A DNA stretch of 64,000 nucleotides from Arthrobacter alpinus (GCF_001445575.1 NZ_CP013200.1:2294001-2358000); one strand, 5' to 3'. Shown: positions 8,123-17,486, numbered from the stretch's first letter. Program-made: numbers and translations. Notes: a model not told the origin generated them from the letters alone.

Positions 8123-9120
8123 CTCTCCTTCCGATCTTGCCGATCTGGCTCTTCATAATCCTGGCTGTGCTGCTGGTGGCCGGAGCCACCTTCTTACTGG
8201 CCAAGGGTGCCACGCCAGCACGCTGGCGTTATAGTGCTTTGGTGGTGCTCGTGCTGATTGCCGGTGCACGTCCGGGGCTGGTGGGCGCCAGCGCACCCGT
8301 GGCGAACACCGAACTCAATGTGTACTTTGTGGTTGACGTAACACCCAGTGTTGCCGCCGAGGATTACAACGGAAAATCACCGCGGTTGGACGGCATGAAG
8401 GAAGATATCCGGGCTCTCGCCACCGAACTGGCCGGGGCCCGGTTCTCACTGCTCACCTTCGACTCCACCGCGCAGGTAACCATGCCCCTGACCACCGATG
8501 CCACGGCACTGGACACGATGACCCAAGTCCTCACGCCCAAGGCCGTGTACATCTCCCAAGGGAGCAGTATCAGCGTGGCCAACCAACTCCTGGCCCAGAG
8601 GCTGGCCGCAGCAGCCAAGGCTCACCCCGAACGGCCGCGCTTGGTGTTTTATTTGGGCGACGGCGAACAGACAGCGGATTCTGCCCCGGAGCCATTTAAA
8701 GAAAATGTGGAGCTGATTGACGGCGGTGCCGTGCTCGGTTACGGGACCGAAGCGGGGGCAAAAATGCGCGAATTCAGCTTCAGCAGCGGTTCCCCCGGTG
8801 GTTACATCTTGGACAAGTCAAAAAACTACCAACCCGCCATTTCACGCATTGACGAGAAGGCACTGGCCGGCATAGCCGAGCAGTTGCATGTGCCCTACGT
8901 CCACCGAGACCAGCCAGGGAACATTTCCGCGGCATTGGGGAAAGCGAGCCCGAAGGCAACCGCCTCCGCACCCGAGGGAATGGACTCACGCCCCGGTGCT
9001 GGGCGCACGGAGCTGTACTGGATCTTTGCTTTGGCCGCCTTTGGGGTAGCAGCCTGGGAACTTGTTTCACTCAACCGTGCCTACCGGCAGATGCGAAACC
9101 CGGGTAAGGAGCGCTCATGA
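8119..9120 (+). CDS. VWA domain-containing membrane protein, BatB-like
   Basis: A 333-residue second VWA protein. Two N-terminal hydrophobic segments, then LNVYFVVDVTPSVAAEDYNG with a DxTxS form of the metal site, LVFYLGDGEQT, and a C-terminal transmembrane helix (YWIFALAAFGVAAWELV). The ATG shares four bases with the stop of the preceding gene (ATGA). The tandem of two VWA proteins with swapped metal-site residues is typical of BatA/BatB pairs. Confidence 0.85.
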   Translation: MTLLPILPIWLFIILAVLLVAGATFLLAKGATPARWRYSALVVLVLIAGARPGLVGASAPVANTELNVYFVVDVTPSVAAEDYNGKSPRLDGMKEDIRALATELAGARFSLLTFDSTAQVTMPLTTDATALDTMTQVLTPKAVYISQGSSISVANQLLAQRLAAAAKAHPERPRLVFYLGDGEQTADSAPEPFKENVELIDGGAVLGYGTEAGAKMREFSFSSGSPGGYILDKSKNYQPAISRIDEKALAGIAEQLHVPYVHRDQPGNISAALGKASPKATASAPEGMDSRPGAGRTELYWIFALAAFGVAAWELVSLNRAYRQMRNPGKERS

Positions 9121-9935
9121 TGAACCCTCAAGCGTTGGATCAAACGTTGGATAAGAGTCCGTCCGCAAAAACCTCACCCATCGGATCCGACACCACTGCC
9201 ACGCCCGGTGCCCCTTCCCTGCAAGCTGCTGCCCGGCACAGACGGCGCAAGCTGTTACTCATGGCCGCCCCAGCGGTCCTGGTCACCGCAGTGGTGGCAC
9301 TGAAACTGCTCAGCCTGCCTCTGGCCGCTGGGCAGGCAGCACATGCCTACGAGGCCGGCAATGCAGACGGAACGGTCCGCGCCGGACAGTCCATGGGCGT
9401 GCTGAATATGGTGGAACGCTACAAATCCCACTTTGCTGTGGGGGATGGGTACGTGCTGCGCGGAGACTTTGCTGCGGCTAAAGAGGAATTTGCCAAAGCC
9501 TTGGAACTGGTACCGGCGCAGGAGTCCTGCAAGGTGCGGGTGAACTTGGTGCTCACCCTGGAGAAGCTTGGTGAGGCGAAGGAAAAAGCCGGGGACACGG
9601 CGTCGGCCATGGAATTTTTTGCCCAAGGCAGCGAAACAGTGGCGCAGGCACCGCGGGATTGCTTTGCTCCCAGCAGTCCCAACAATGAAGACGGGGAAGG
9701 TGATGCTCTCCGTGATGCGGCGAAGCGGCTTCAGGATAAGCAGTCTGCTGCTCAGCCCGGCGGAGAGGGAGGCAAAGACGGCGATGGCAAGTCCGTGCAG
9801 CCGGCACCGCCGCCCGCGAGCAAAATGGAGAAGTTGAAGGAGTCCGGCCAGAAGGCGCAGGCCGAACGTAACAAGGGCGAGAAGGTGGATGAGTTTTTGG
9901 AACAGGATCCCGAACCGCACGCAAAACCGTGGTGA
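9117..9935 (+). CDS. TPR-repeat membrane protein, BatC-like
   Basis: A 272-residue protein, last of the operon. After a polar N-terminus there is one transmembrane helix (LLLMAAPAVLVTAVVALKLL, about residues 44-63), then helical repeats that look like TPRs (YVLRGDFAAAKEEFAKALEL and the following NLVLTLEKLGEAKEKAGDT), then a long Lys/Glu/Gly/Pro-rich low-complexity tail. This is the architecture of BatC-like partners that present a TPR surface to the VWA proteins. ATG codons at 9117 and 9120 are both possible; the first overlaps the previous stop. Confidence 0.75.
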   Translation: MMNPQALDQTLDKSPSAKTSPIGSDTTATPGAPSLQAAARHRRRKLLLMAAPAVLVTAVVALKLLSLPLAAGQAAHAYEAGNADGTVRAGQSMGVLNMVERYKSHFAVGDGYVLRGDFAAAKEEFAKALELVPAQESCKVRVNLVLTLEKLGEAKEKAGDTASAMEFFAQGSETVAQAPRDCFAPSSPNNEDGEGDALRDAAKRLQDKQSAAQPGGEGGKDGDGKSVQPAPPPASKMEKLKESGQKAQAERNKGEKVDEFLEQDPEPHAKPW

Positions 9936-10328
9936 CGGCATAATTAAGGGAACCATCAACGGCGTTCAATGGTGCACTAATTCGATTTGCTGGCCCCAAA
10001 GCTACCGTTGACCGAACGGGATTGGCGAAATATTCCGTAAAGTCTCGTAGTAATTCGATTGCCAGCTTGCATGGGGAGAACGGGGCTGCCTATAGTGGAC
10101 ACACGTTAGCTCCTCAACGTGTGTCAGCGACCTTCGGATCAATCGAGGGTGTGGGTGCCCCCATGTGGGCCTGACATTTGCTCGCGGATCAAGCCACTGA
10201 ATGCGCCATTTTGCGCAGTCTAGCGCTTGCCTCCGTATGTTTTCTTCGAAAATGTGACTGTTGCTCCCTGTAGGTGTTCTAGAAGCCTGCGGTGGCAACG
10301 GCCAACCCATCCTCAAGGACCCCAGCAA
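9936..10328 (+). promoter_or_regulatory. metF promoter and long structured leader
   Basis: This gene-free stretch carries a promoter-like TTGCAT (10067-10072) and TATAGT (10091-10096) with an 18-bp spacer. Directly after it comes a perfect 9-bp inverted repeat (10099-10107 with 10116-10124). Then follows a fold closed by TGTCAG (10122-10127) with CTGACA (10171-10176), enclosing two hairpins (10130-10136 with 10144-10150, and 10152-10155 with 10160-10163). The closing stem overlaps the 3' arm of the first repeat, so the two structures exclude each other. I could not match it to a SAM, SAH or cobalamin riboswitch. The position suggests control of methionine synthesis. Confidence 0.45.
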
Positions 10329-11296
10329 ATGTCTCCACCGAGCCTGATACAGGCATCGGCGCAAGCATCGCACAGTGCGCCGATTGCCCTCTCTTATGAA
10401 CTTTTCCCGCCCAAGACTGATATCGCCGAGTCCACGTTATGGGACACCATTCGCGCATTGGAAACCACCAATCCGGACTATGTTTCCGTCACCTACGGCG
10501 CCAATGGTAGTAACCGTGACACAGCAGTTGAACTGCTCCACCGGCTCCTGAGGGAGACCTCCCTTTTGCCACTGGCGCACTTGACGTGCGTTGGGAACAC
10601 GGCAGATGAACTGGCGGAGATCGTCACGGAGCTGTTGGACCATGGCGTCCGTGGCATCTTGGCGCTACGGGGGGACTTGCCCCAGAATGCTCCGGCCGAA
10701 CGTAAAGCCGGTTCACTGAACTACGCCCAGGACCTGATTGAACTGATCCGCCGCGTGGAACAGCGCCGCTCGGCGATGCTGTGTGCCGGGAAGGTGGCCA
10801 TCGGCGTGGCAGCCTATCCGGCGCGACACCCGGAGTCGCCGTCCATTGAACACGACGTGGAAGTGCTGCTGGCCAAGCAACGCTCAGGTGCTGACTTCGC
10901 CATCACCCAGGTGTTCTTCCACGCGGACCAATACAAGAACCTGGTAACCCGGGCCCGCCGCGCTGGAGTCAGCATTCCCTCATTCCCGGGGTCATGCCGT
11001 TCACCAGCCTGCGGCGTGTGAAGCGTTTAGGAGACCTGACAGGGGTTGAGCCAAGTGCGCAGCTCCTGGATGATCTGGGTCGCGCCGATGACGCCGCGCA
11101 GAGCCGGAAGGTTGGGGTCAAGGCCACAGTGGATTTGGCCAGAGCAGCCCTGGACGCTGGCGCACCCGGCATTCACCTCTACACGTTCAACGAGCACGCA
11201 GCAGCTCTTGAAGTTCTGGACAAGCTCCAGCTGCCCCGGCCTGGACGCCCCCACGTAGGCTCCCGAGCCGGCGCATCCCGCCTAGTGCGGGCCTAG
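10329..11296 (+). pseudogene. metF: 5,10-methylenetetrahydrofolate reductase, frameshifted
   Basis: MetF makes 5-methyltetrahydrofolate for methionine synthase. From the ATG at 10329 (AAGGA upstream) the product starts with a short tail and ALSYELFPPKTD, the family N-terminus with the catalytic glutamate, and runs through VSVTYGANGSNRDT, GILALRGDLP and DFAITQVFFHADQY. After VSIPSFPG the frame is lost: one base is missing near 10979-10981, where ATTCCCTCATTCCCGGGG should read on as a family-like IP-x-IPGVMPFTS. The downstream frame continues to a normal end with GIHLYTFNEHAAALEVL, stopping at 11296. Without the missing base, translation stops at about residue 230. Sequencing error at a C run is a real alternative. 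Confidence 0.85.
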
Positions 11297-11370
11297 CCGC
11301 TTCGCCTGGCCACCACACCATTGCTCTTTATTCTTTGAAATATTTGTCTTAAAAATCTAAGGAAACTCCC

Positions 11371-13698
11371 ATGTCAAACACCTCTGCATTCCCCGCCGCC
11401 TCCCTGCTGGGCTACCCTCGCATTGGCCGCCGCCGCGAACTCAAGAAGGCCATCGAGGGCTTCTGGGCGGGAAAGATTGACGCCACCGAGCTGGATACGG
11501 CGGCCAAGGAAATTCAGTTGGGCACCGCCCGCCGCCTGGCCGAGCTGGGCCTGAGCGAAGCTGGCGCCATTCCCGGCACCTTCTCTTACTATGATCAGGT
11601 CCTGGACGCCATCACCCACATCGGCGCCGTCCCGGCCCGCTTTGGTGAACTGCGCAACGCCAATGGTCAGCTGGACATCAACGCCTACTTCACCCTGGCC
11701 CGTGGCACGGTTGAGCAGCAGCCACTGGAAATGACCAAGTGGTTCGACACCAACTACCACTACCTGGTGCCGGAGATCGGCCCGGAGACGACCTTCTCGC
11801 TCACCTCAACCCGCGTGGTGGAACAGTTCGAGTACGCTCTGGCCAACGGTTTTGAAACCCGTCCGTACCTGGTTGGCCCGGTTACGTTCTTGCTGTTGAG
11901 CAAGGCCAGCGATGAGGCTCCGGCAGACTTCAACCCGCTGTCCCGTCTGGAAGACGTGCTGCCGGTCTATGTTGAACTGCTGAGCCGCCTCGGCGCCGCC
12001 GGTGCCAGCTGGGTTCAGTTGGATGAGCCGGCGCTGGTAGCCGATCAGGATGTGCCGCTCGCCGAGATTCAGGCTGCTGTTGCCCGCAGCTACGAGGTGC
12101 TCGGCGCAGCAGCTTCCCGCCCGCAGATCCTTGTCTCCACCCCGTTCGGCGCCCTGCAGGAACTGCTGCCCACCCTGGCCGGCGCACCCATCGAGGCTCT
12201 GCACATTGACGCCTTCAAGGGGGCCGTGCCCGCAGCTAGCGAACTGGCCCTGCTGGCCGGCAAGACCGTAGTTGCAGGTGTTGTGGATGGTCACAATATC
12301 TGGCTCAACGACCTGGCCGAATCCGCTGCCCGGCTGGATACCTTGAAGGCTGCCGGCCTCACGGTCACCGTCTCCACCTCTACCTCCACCCAGCACGTCC
12401 CGCATGACGTCACCGAGGAAACCCAGCTGTCGGCGGAACTGCGCAGCTGGTTGGCGTTTGCAGATCAGAAGGTCACCGAAGTGGTGACGCTCGCCGCGCA
12501 CCTGGCGGACCCGGCGTCGTCCGCTGACGCCATTGCGCATGCATCCGCCATCATTGCCTCCCGCGCCGTGGCCGCAGGTGTCAACCGTCCCGAGGTGCGT
12601 GCCCGCTTGGCTGCACTGACCCCGGCCGACTTCAACCGCTCGGCGTATGAGGTGCGTGAGGCGGCGCAGGAAGCGGCGCTGGCACTGCCACCGCTGCCCA
12701 CTACCACTATCGGTTCCTTCCCTCAGACCGGTGAAATCCGCTCGGCCCGTGCCCGCGCCAACAAGGGTGCCATCAGCTCTGATGAGTACACCACGCTGAT
12801 GAAGGATGAGATCAAGCGCGTCGTAGAACTCCAGGAAGAGCTGGACTTTGATGTGTTGGTGCACGGCGAGCCCGAGCGCAACGACATGGTCCAGTACTTT
12901 GCTGAGAACCTTGAAGGCTTTGACGTGACTGTCCATGGCTGGGTTCAGTCGTACGGCAGCCGCTGCACCCGTCCTTCCATCCTCTGGGGCGATGTGACCC
13001 GCGAGAAGGCCATCACGGTTTCCTGGGCCGAATATGCCCAGTCACTGACCAACAAGCCCATGAAGGGCATGCTCACCGGTCCTGTCACCATTCTGGCGTG
13101 GAGCTTTGTCCGCGATGATCAGCCCTTGGGCGACACCGCCAACCAGGTGGGTCTGGCGCTCCGTGATGAGATCGCGGATCTGGAAGCCGCCGGTATCAAG
13201 ATCATCCAGGTGGACGAGCCCGCCCTGCGCGAACTGCTTCCGCTGCGCCGCGCAGACCAGGCCGCCTACCTGGACTGGTCGGTCAACTCCTTCCGCCTTT
13301 CCACTGCCGGCGCGGGCGACGCCACCCAGATTCACACCCACCTGTGCTACTCCGAATTTGGGGTCATCATCGACGCCATTGACGGACTGGATGCCGATGT
13401 GACCTCCATTGAGGCGGCCCGCTCCCGCATGGACGTTGTCAACGACCTCGAGGCACACGGCTTTGGCCGCGGTGTTGGTCCGGGCGTCTACGACATCCAC
13501 AGCCCCCGCGTCCCAGGACAGGCTGAGGTCTCCGAACTGCTCGGCACCGCCGTCAAGCACGTCCCGGCCCGCCAGCTCTGGGTCAACCCGGACTGCGGCT
13601 TGAAGACCCGCGGCTACGCCGAGACCGAAGAGTCCCTGCGTAACTTGGTCAAGGCCACGAAGGAAGTTCGCGCCCAGCTCGTCTCGCACACGCACTAG
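11371..13698 (+). CDS. metE: Cobalamin-independent methionine synthase
   Basis: 5-methyltetrahydropteroyltriglutamate-homocysteine methyltransferase, 775 residues, normal length. It starts with LLGYPRIGRRRELKKA, the MetE N-terminal substrate-binding region, and its catalytic half opens with PTTTIGSFPQT. Zinc ligands are visible as His and Cys in THLCYSEF and Cys in WVNPDCGLKTRG. It catalyses the last step of methionine synthesis using the product of MetF, encoded just upstream with a 74-bp gap. An AAGGA precedes the ATG. The gene is intact, unlike metF. Confidence 0.97.
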   Translation: MSNTSAFPAASLLGYPRIGRRRELKKAIEGFWAGKIDATELDTAAKEIQLGTARRLAELGLSEAGAIPGTFSYYDQVLDAITHIGAVPARFGELRNANGQLDINAYFTLARGTVEQQPLEMTKWFDTNYHYLVPEIGPETTFSLTSTRVVEQFEYALANGFETRPYLVGPVTFLLLSKASDEAPADFNPLSRLEDVLPVYVELLSRLGAAGASWVQLDEPALVADQDVPLAEIQAAVARSYEVLGAAASRPQILVSTPFGALQELLPTLAGAPIEALHIDAFKGAVPAASELALLAGKTVVAGVVDGHNIWLNDLAESAARLDTLKAAGLTVTVSTSTSTQHVPHDVTEETQLSAELRSWLAFADQKVTEVVTLAAHLADPASSADAIAHASAIIASRAVAAGVNRPEVRARLAALTPADFNRSAYEVREAAQEAALALPPLPTTTIGSFPQTGEIRSARARANKGAISSDEYTTLMKDEIKRVVELQEELDFDVLVHGEPERNDMVQYFAENLEGFDVTVHGWVQSYGSRCTRPSILWGDVTREKAITVSWAEYAQSLTNKPMKGMLTGPVTILAWSFVRDDQPLGDTANQVGLALRDEIADLEAAGIKIIQVDEPALRELLPLRRADQAAYLDWSVNSFRLSTAGAGDATQIHTHLCYSEFGVIIDAIDGLDADVTSIEAARSRMDVVNDLEAHGFGRGVGPGVYDIHSPRVPGQAEVSELLGTAVKHVPARQLWVNPDCGLKTRGYAETEESLRNLVKATKEVRAQLVSHTH

Positions 13699-13724
13699 CG
13701 CCACCAGCCCTACCAGCCCCACCT

Positions 13725-13762
13725 GCGCCCCTGGCCACTCCACACGGAATGGCTAGGGGCGC
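13725..13762 (+). terminator. Probable terminator after metE
   Basis: An imperfect stem of about 17 bp (13725-13741 with 13746-13762) has a 4-nt loop and lies 27 bases after the metE stop. There is no clear T run, so termination efficiency is uncertain. Confidence 0.5.
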
Positions 13763-13833
13763 TGTGCTGTTGGTACCCAGCACACATTACTGGCGGGTAA
13801 CGTCAGGGTTCCGGGTAGGGGTAGATTAAAGCC

Positions 13834-15246
13834 ATGAGTGTACAAGAGAGCGTCGCAGCAGCACGGGCAGTCTTCAAGAGCGGAACCACCAAGCCCCTGG
13901 CGTGGCGGATACAGCAGTTGCAAGCCATGAACAGCATGCTCGTTGAACGCCGGGACGAGTTCACCGCTGCCTTGGCCGCCGATCTGGGCAAACACCCGGC
14001 AGAGTCATGGCTGACCGAGCTTGGCTTCCTCACTTCGGACATCGCTCACACCCTCAAGCACCTCGAAGGCTGGCTGAAACCGCGCAAGGTTCCTGTGCCC
14101 CTGGCCCTGGCGCCCGCCCGGGCAAGAACGGTTCTTGAGCCACTCGGCGTCGTGCTGGTCATTGCACCGTGGAATTACCCGATCCAGCTGCTGCTGGCTC
14201 CCATGATCGGTGCGCTCGCAGCCGGCAACACTGTGGTGGGCAAGCCCAGCGAGATGGCACCTGCCTGCTCGGCGGCACTGGCCCGCTGGATCCCGGAATA
14301 CCTCGAGGGCGCAGTGACCATCGTGGAAGGTGGCGTGCCGGAGACCACCATGCTGCTCGAGGAGCACTTCGACCACATCTTCTACACCGGCAATGGCCGC
14401 GTGGGACGCATTGTGATGGCCGCCGCCGCCAAGCACCTGACGCCCGTGACGTTGGAACTGGGCGGAAAATCGCCCGTCTACATTGACGAGTCCGTGGACA
14501 TGATTGCCGCCGCGCGCCGGATCGCCTGGGGTAAGTTCATGAACGCTGGGCAGACCTGTGTGGCCCCGGATTATGTGCTGGGCACCGACGCGGCTTTGGC
14601 CAAGCTCGCCAAAGAACTGCCGCTGGCCATCGAGGACCTTTACGGCGCGGAGCCGGCGCACAGCTTGGCCTACGGCAGGATTGTCAATGACGGCGCCTTT
14701 GCCCGGATCACCGGACTCTTGGCCCATGATCTTGCGGACGACGCCGGATCGGCTCTTGTCAGTGGGGGGAGCTCGGACGCGGCTACGCGCTACATCGAAC
14801 CGACCGTGCTCCATGTGGATGCCGCGGCCGAGTTGATGGCGGAGGAGATCTTTGGCCCAGTGCTGCCGTTGCTCACAGTGGGTTCCGCGGCGGAGGCCAT
14901 TGCCTTCATCAACGAGCGGGACAAGCCGCTTGCGCTGTATGTCTTTAGCAGCGATGAACGCGTGCGGGCGGACTTCATGGAACAAACCTCCTCCGGTGCA
15001 CTGAACTTCGGAGTCCCCGTGGCGCATCTGTCCATTCCGGGTCTGCCGTTTGGCGGGGTGGGGGAGAGCGGCATGGGAAGCTACCACGGTCAGCTTTCGG
15101 TAGAGTCCTTCTCCCACCATAAGGCTGTGCTGGATAAGCCGCTGTCCCCGGACACCCTCTCGCTGATCTACCCGCCGTACGGTGCGGTGAAGAAGCAGAT
15201 CATCAAGCGTCTTGTGGCACCGGCGAAGAAGGCCAGGAAGTCTTAG
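13834..15246 (+). CDS. NAD(P)-dependent aldehyde dehydrogenase, class 3 (ALDH3-like)
   Basis: A 470-residue aldehyde dehydrogenase of the shorter ALDH3 type. Conserved blocks are VVLVIAPWNYPIQLLLAPMI, the cofactor-binding FYTGNGRVGRIVM, the catalytic base TLELGGKSP and the nucleophile cysteine in NAGQTCVAPDY. The C-terminus ends with a basic segment (YGAVKKQIIKRLVAPAKKARKS) like the membrane-facing tail of fatty aldehyde dehydrogenases, so medium or long-chain aldehydes are plausible substrates. It stands alone downstream of metE with its own intergenic region. The precise substrate cannot be read from sequence. Confidence 0.9.
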   Translation: MSVQESVAAARAVFKSGTTKPLAWRIQQLQAMNSMLVERRDEFTAALAADLGKHPAESWLTELGFLTSDIAHTLKHLEGWLKPRKVPVPLALAPARARTVLEPLGVVLVIAPWNYPIQLLLAPMIGALAAGNTVVGKPSEMAPACSAALARWIPEYLEGAVTIVEGGVPETTMLLEEHFDHIFYTGNGRVGRIVMAAAAKHLTPVTLELGGKSPVYIDESVDMIAAARRIAWGKFMNAGQTCVAPDYVLGTDAALAKLAKELPLAIEDLYGAEPAHSLAYGRIVNDGAFARITGLLAHDLADDAGSALVSGGSSDAATRYIEPTVLHVDAAAELMAEEIFGPVLPLLTVGSAAEAIAFINERDKPLALYVFSSDERVRADFMEQTSSGALNFGVPVAHLSIPGLPFGGVGESGMGSYHGQLSVESFSHHKAVLDKPLSPDTLSLIYPPYGAVKKQIIKRLVAPAKKARKS

Positions 15247-15328
15247 AAGTTCCAGAAGTCTCGGTGTCATTTTCAGCACTCGTCTGCACGGACTTCATAT
15301 GCCCGTAAGCCGAAGCTTGACCGGGCGC

Positions 15329-15550
15329 CTATCCACGAAGCTCTCCCCAGCCGAATCCACTTTCCGCAACGAAATCCTGCAATTCGCTACGCAAACGGGC
15401 CGTGAAGCCGCTGGCGTCTTCGGGCGGATAAAGCCAGAACCCCATTTCCTCGTCAAACACGACGACTCGGAGAAGCAAGTCCTCACTGACGATCGTTGAT
15501 GGTGTGACCGGCTCGCCCTTCGTCGGCTCGCGCGTCGTCGAAGTATTCAT
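15329..15550 (-). CDS. Small hypothetical protein, DUF7668-like
   Basis: A 73-residue protein from the ATG at 15550. The core LRVVVFDEEMGFWLYPPEDA followed by LRSELQDFVAESGFGWGELR strongly recalls the C-terminal part of DUF7668-type proteins, which often accompany polymorphic toxins as candidate immunity proteins. That assignment is from memory of the pattern, not a search. It is shorter than the 100 or more residues usual for the group, so it may be N-terminally truncated. The next gene and a resolvase remnant mark this as an accessory patch. Confidence 0.5.
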   Translation of the reverse strand: MNTSTTREPTKGEPVTPSTIVSEDLLLRVVVFDEEMGFWLYPPEDASGFTARLRSELQDFVAESGFGWGELRG

Positions 15551-15640
15551 CGAGGAGAACGCCTTCTAGTGCAGGGGAAGGCGTTGCGGGGCGGCGCGTT
15601 TTCTTGACGTCAGGCGACAAGCGGTCCCGATACGGTTTCG

Positions 15641-15877
15641 CTATTCGCCCCCAGCATCCTCATCGTTCGCAGCTTCCTCTATCCAATCAATTGCCTGATC
15701 CGAGAGCAAAAAATCCTCTGCACAATTGTCCGCAACCCATGATGCTTCTGCCGTGGGGTACCCCGCCACGGCCGTGATCTGATCCAGAATGCTTGGCGGC
15801 ACAACGTCTCCGTTATTGTCGATCAACCATTGCCGTGTCGAAGATTTCAGAAGTGGCCACCAGTTCTCAATGTTCAT
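15641..15877 (-). CDS. Small acidic hypothetical protein (78 aa)
   Basis: From the ATG at 15877 the product starts MNIENWWPLLKSSTRQWLI and continues DNNGDVVPPSILDQITAVAG, ending in an acidic helix (LSDQAIDWIEEAANDEDAGGE). Composition is balanced and acidic as expected for a real protein. A longer reading from 15949 adds a Cys/His-rich stretch that looks non-coding. No domain of known function is recognised. It resembles small conserved hypotheticals of Arthrobacter. Confidence 0.55.
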   Translation of the reverse strand: MNIENWWPLLKSSTRQWLIDNNGDVVPPSILDQITAVAGYPTAEASWVADNCAEDFLLSDQAIDWIEEAANDEDAGGE

Positions 15878-16108
15878 GGCCTCATTCTGACAGCAGAGGG
15901 TCCGGTGGGGGAACCAGCAGGAGTGCTTTTCTGCCTCAAGTAGCTGCACAGTCCCTCAAGAGTGCTGTCCGGAAAGGCTTCTGCAGCGTCCCGTTAGGGG
16001 GTCGGCTTGCGGAGCTCAATTTCTCAGCCCCTGGGTAGGGCCATGCCATCACTTTCGCAAACGTGGGGACACTCGGTAACCAGAACGCGAGCGGCTGTTA
16101 GTCGATAG

Positions 16109-16204
16109 ATGCGTCTCGCAGCGCCTCGCCGGACGGGTATACACACGACTGTTGAGATTGCCGAACTCTTCGGCGTAGCCCGTGCAGGTCACTTCTGGAA
16201 ATGA
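16109..16204 (+). pseudogene. C-terminal helix-turn-helix remnant of a serine resolvase/invertase
   Basis: A 31-codon open stretch encodes PRRTGIHTTVEIAELFGVAR and then AGHFWK before a TGA. The HTTVEIAELFGVAR part matches the C-terminal Hin-type helix-turn-helix of DNA invertases and resolvases. No catalytic domain precedes it, so this is a fragment of a former mobile element. The surrounding 15878-16262 interval shows no other coding signal. Confidence 0.55.
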
Positions 16205-16262
16205 CACTCAGCTGTTTCTGCCGGCAGGAAGGTTCTAGGACTCCTTTAAGTTCCTGTGCCCG

Positions 16263-17195
16263 TTACTGTTTGAGGTCCACATGGCTGGTGCCAGTCACCT
16301 CGGCGAGGATGCCGGCCAGCTTGTCCACAAACAGCTCCACCCGGGCCGTGCGGCTGTCATTGATGAGCAGGGCAAAGATGTTCCGGGCCAGCCGGATCTC
16401 CGGAACATCCAGGACCACCACGTTTTCGGCCCGCCCTTGCAAGGCCAGCTCGGGCACCAGGGCCGCACCCAGCCCCACGCCAGCTAGCTGCAGGCTGGCG
16501 TTGAAATCATCACTGTAAACAGCCACGCGCGGATGCAGATTACAGCTGGCAAACAGCCGCTCGATCACCGCAGCATCGCTGGTCCCCGGGTGATGCATGA
16601 TCCACGGCATGTCAGAAAGTTGAGCGGCCTCCATGACCGATCCGGGCTGGATACCCCACGACTTGGGCAGCACCACCCTGAAGTTATCGTCGCCGATCCA
16701 CTGCCGGTTGAGGCTGTGCGGCCACGCCAGCCCAGATTGCCCCACTTGATACACCAACGCAACATCAAGTTCGCCGTCCGTCCGCAAACCGCCAATGGTC
16801 TGCTGCGGCTCGCCAACCGAAACATGCAAGTTGATCCCCAGCTCCGGCCATTGCGGGCTGGCCAGCAGCCGTGGCAACACATGGGTAGCCAATGAAGGGA
16901 AGATGCCCAGCCGCAGGTCCTGACCCGTGCCCGCCTCGGTCCTGGCGCTCGCAGCCAGCAGGGCATCAATGTCCGTCAGTACCTTGGTTGCGTGCCGCAC
17001 CATGACCAGGGCGGCATCCGTTGGCTGCACACTGCGGGCGGTGCGTTGGAAAAGTTGCACCCCACTGTCGCGCTCCAAGGTGGCCATCTGCTGTGAAACG
17101 GCCGACGCCGTGTACCCCAGTCGTGTGGCCGCGGCGGCAAAGGAACCGCGGCGGACAACTTCGAGCAAGGTCCGCAGGTGCAGCGGGTTGATCAC
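16263..17195 (-). CDS. LysR family transcriptional regulator
   Basis: A 310-residue protein with the LysR winged helix-turn-helix at residues 1-60 (INPLHLRTLLEVVRRGSFAA, then ATRLGYTASAVSQQMATLER) and a substrate-binding-like effector domain (LRLGIFPSLATHVLPRLLAS). It starts at a GTG (17195). It points away from nrdH across a 587-bp region holding several candidate operators. No metabolic gene is adjacent in the same direction, so the target and effector are unknown. The accessory patch 15329-16204 lies downstream. Confidence 0.9.
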   Translation of the reverse strand: MINPLHLRTLLEVVRRGSFAAAATRLGYTASAVSQQMATLERDSGVQLFQRTARSVQPTDAALVMVRHATKVLTDIDALLAASARTEAGTGQDLRLGIFPSLATHVLPRLLASPQWPELGINLHVSVGEPQQTIGGLRTDGELDVALVYQVGQSGLAWPHSLNRQWIGDDNFRVVLPKSWGIQPGSVMEAAQLSDMPWIMHHPGTSDAAVIERLFASCNLHPRVAVYSDDFNASLQLAGVGLGAALVPELALQGRAENVVVLDVPEIRLARNIFALLINDSRTARVELFVDKLAGILAEVTGTSHVDLKQ

Positions 17196-17486
17196 AGGGG
17201 GAGCCTCTTTCTGACGGACAGGCGTTTTTCTTGAAAGCTATATGGGGAGTCGTGGACAGCTATAGGGAAAGCATAGACGGGCAGCTTCCGAGTCGCAGAC
17301 GCAGGCGCTGGTCACGCGATGGCCAGCTGGTGACGGGTGGTTGCAGGTGGAGCTGGCTGCCAGGTTGGTCGCTCATCTGACGCCCTATACCAGCCGACTC
17401 ACGCTGCCCCGCCCAACGGGGGTCAAACACTAGCGGCGACACGCCGCAAAACTAGACACGCCGCACATTAATTTGTGGCTAAGTAG

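Noticed and set aside
9936-10328. SAM-IV, SAH or cobalamin riboswitch before metF
   Set aside because: Core conserved segments of these classes, as I know them, could not be found; only generic folds are visible.
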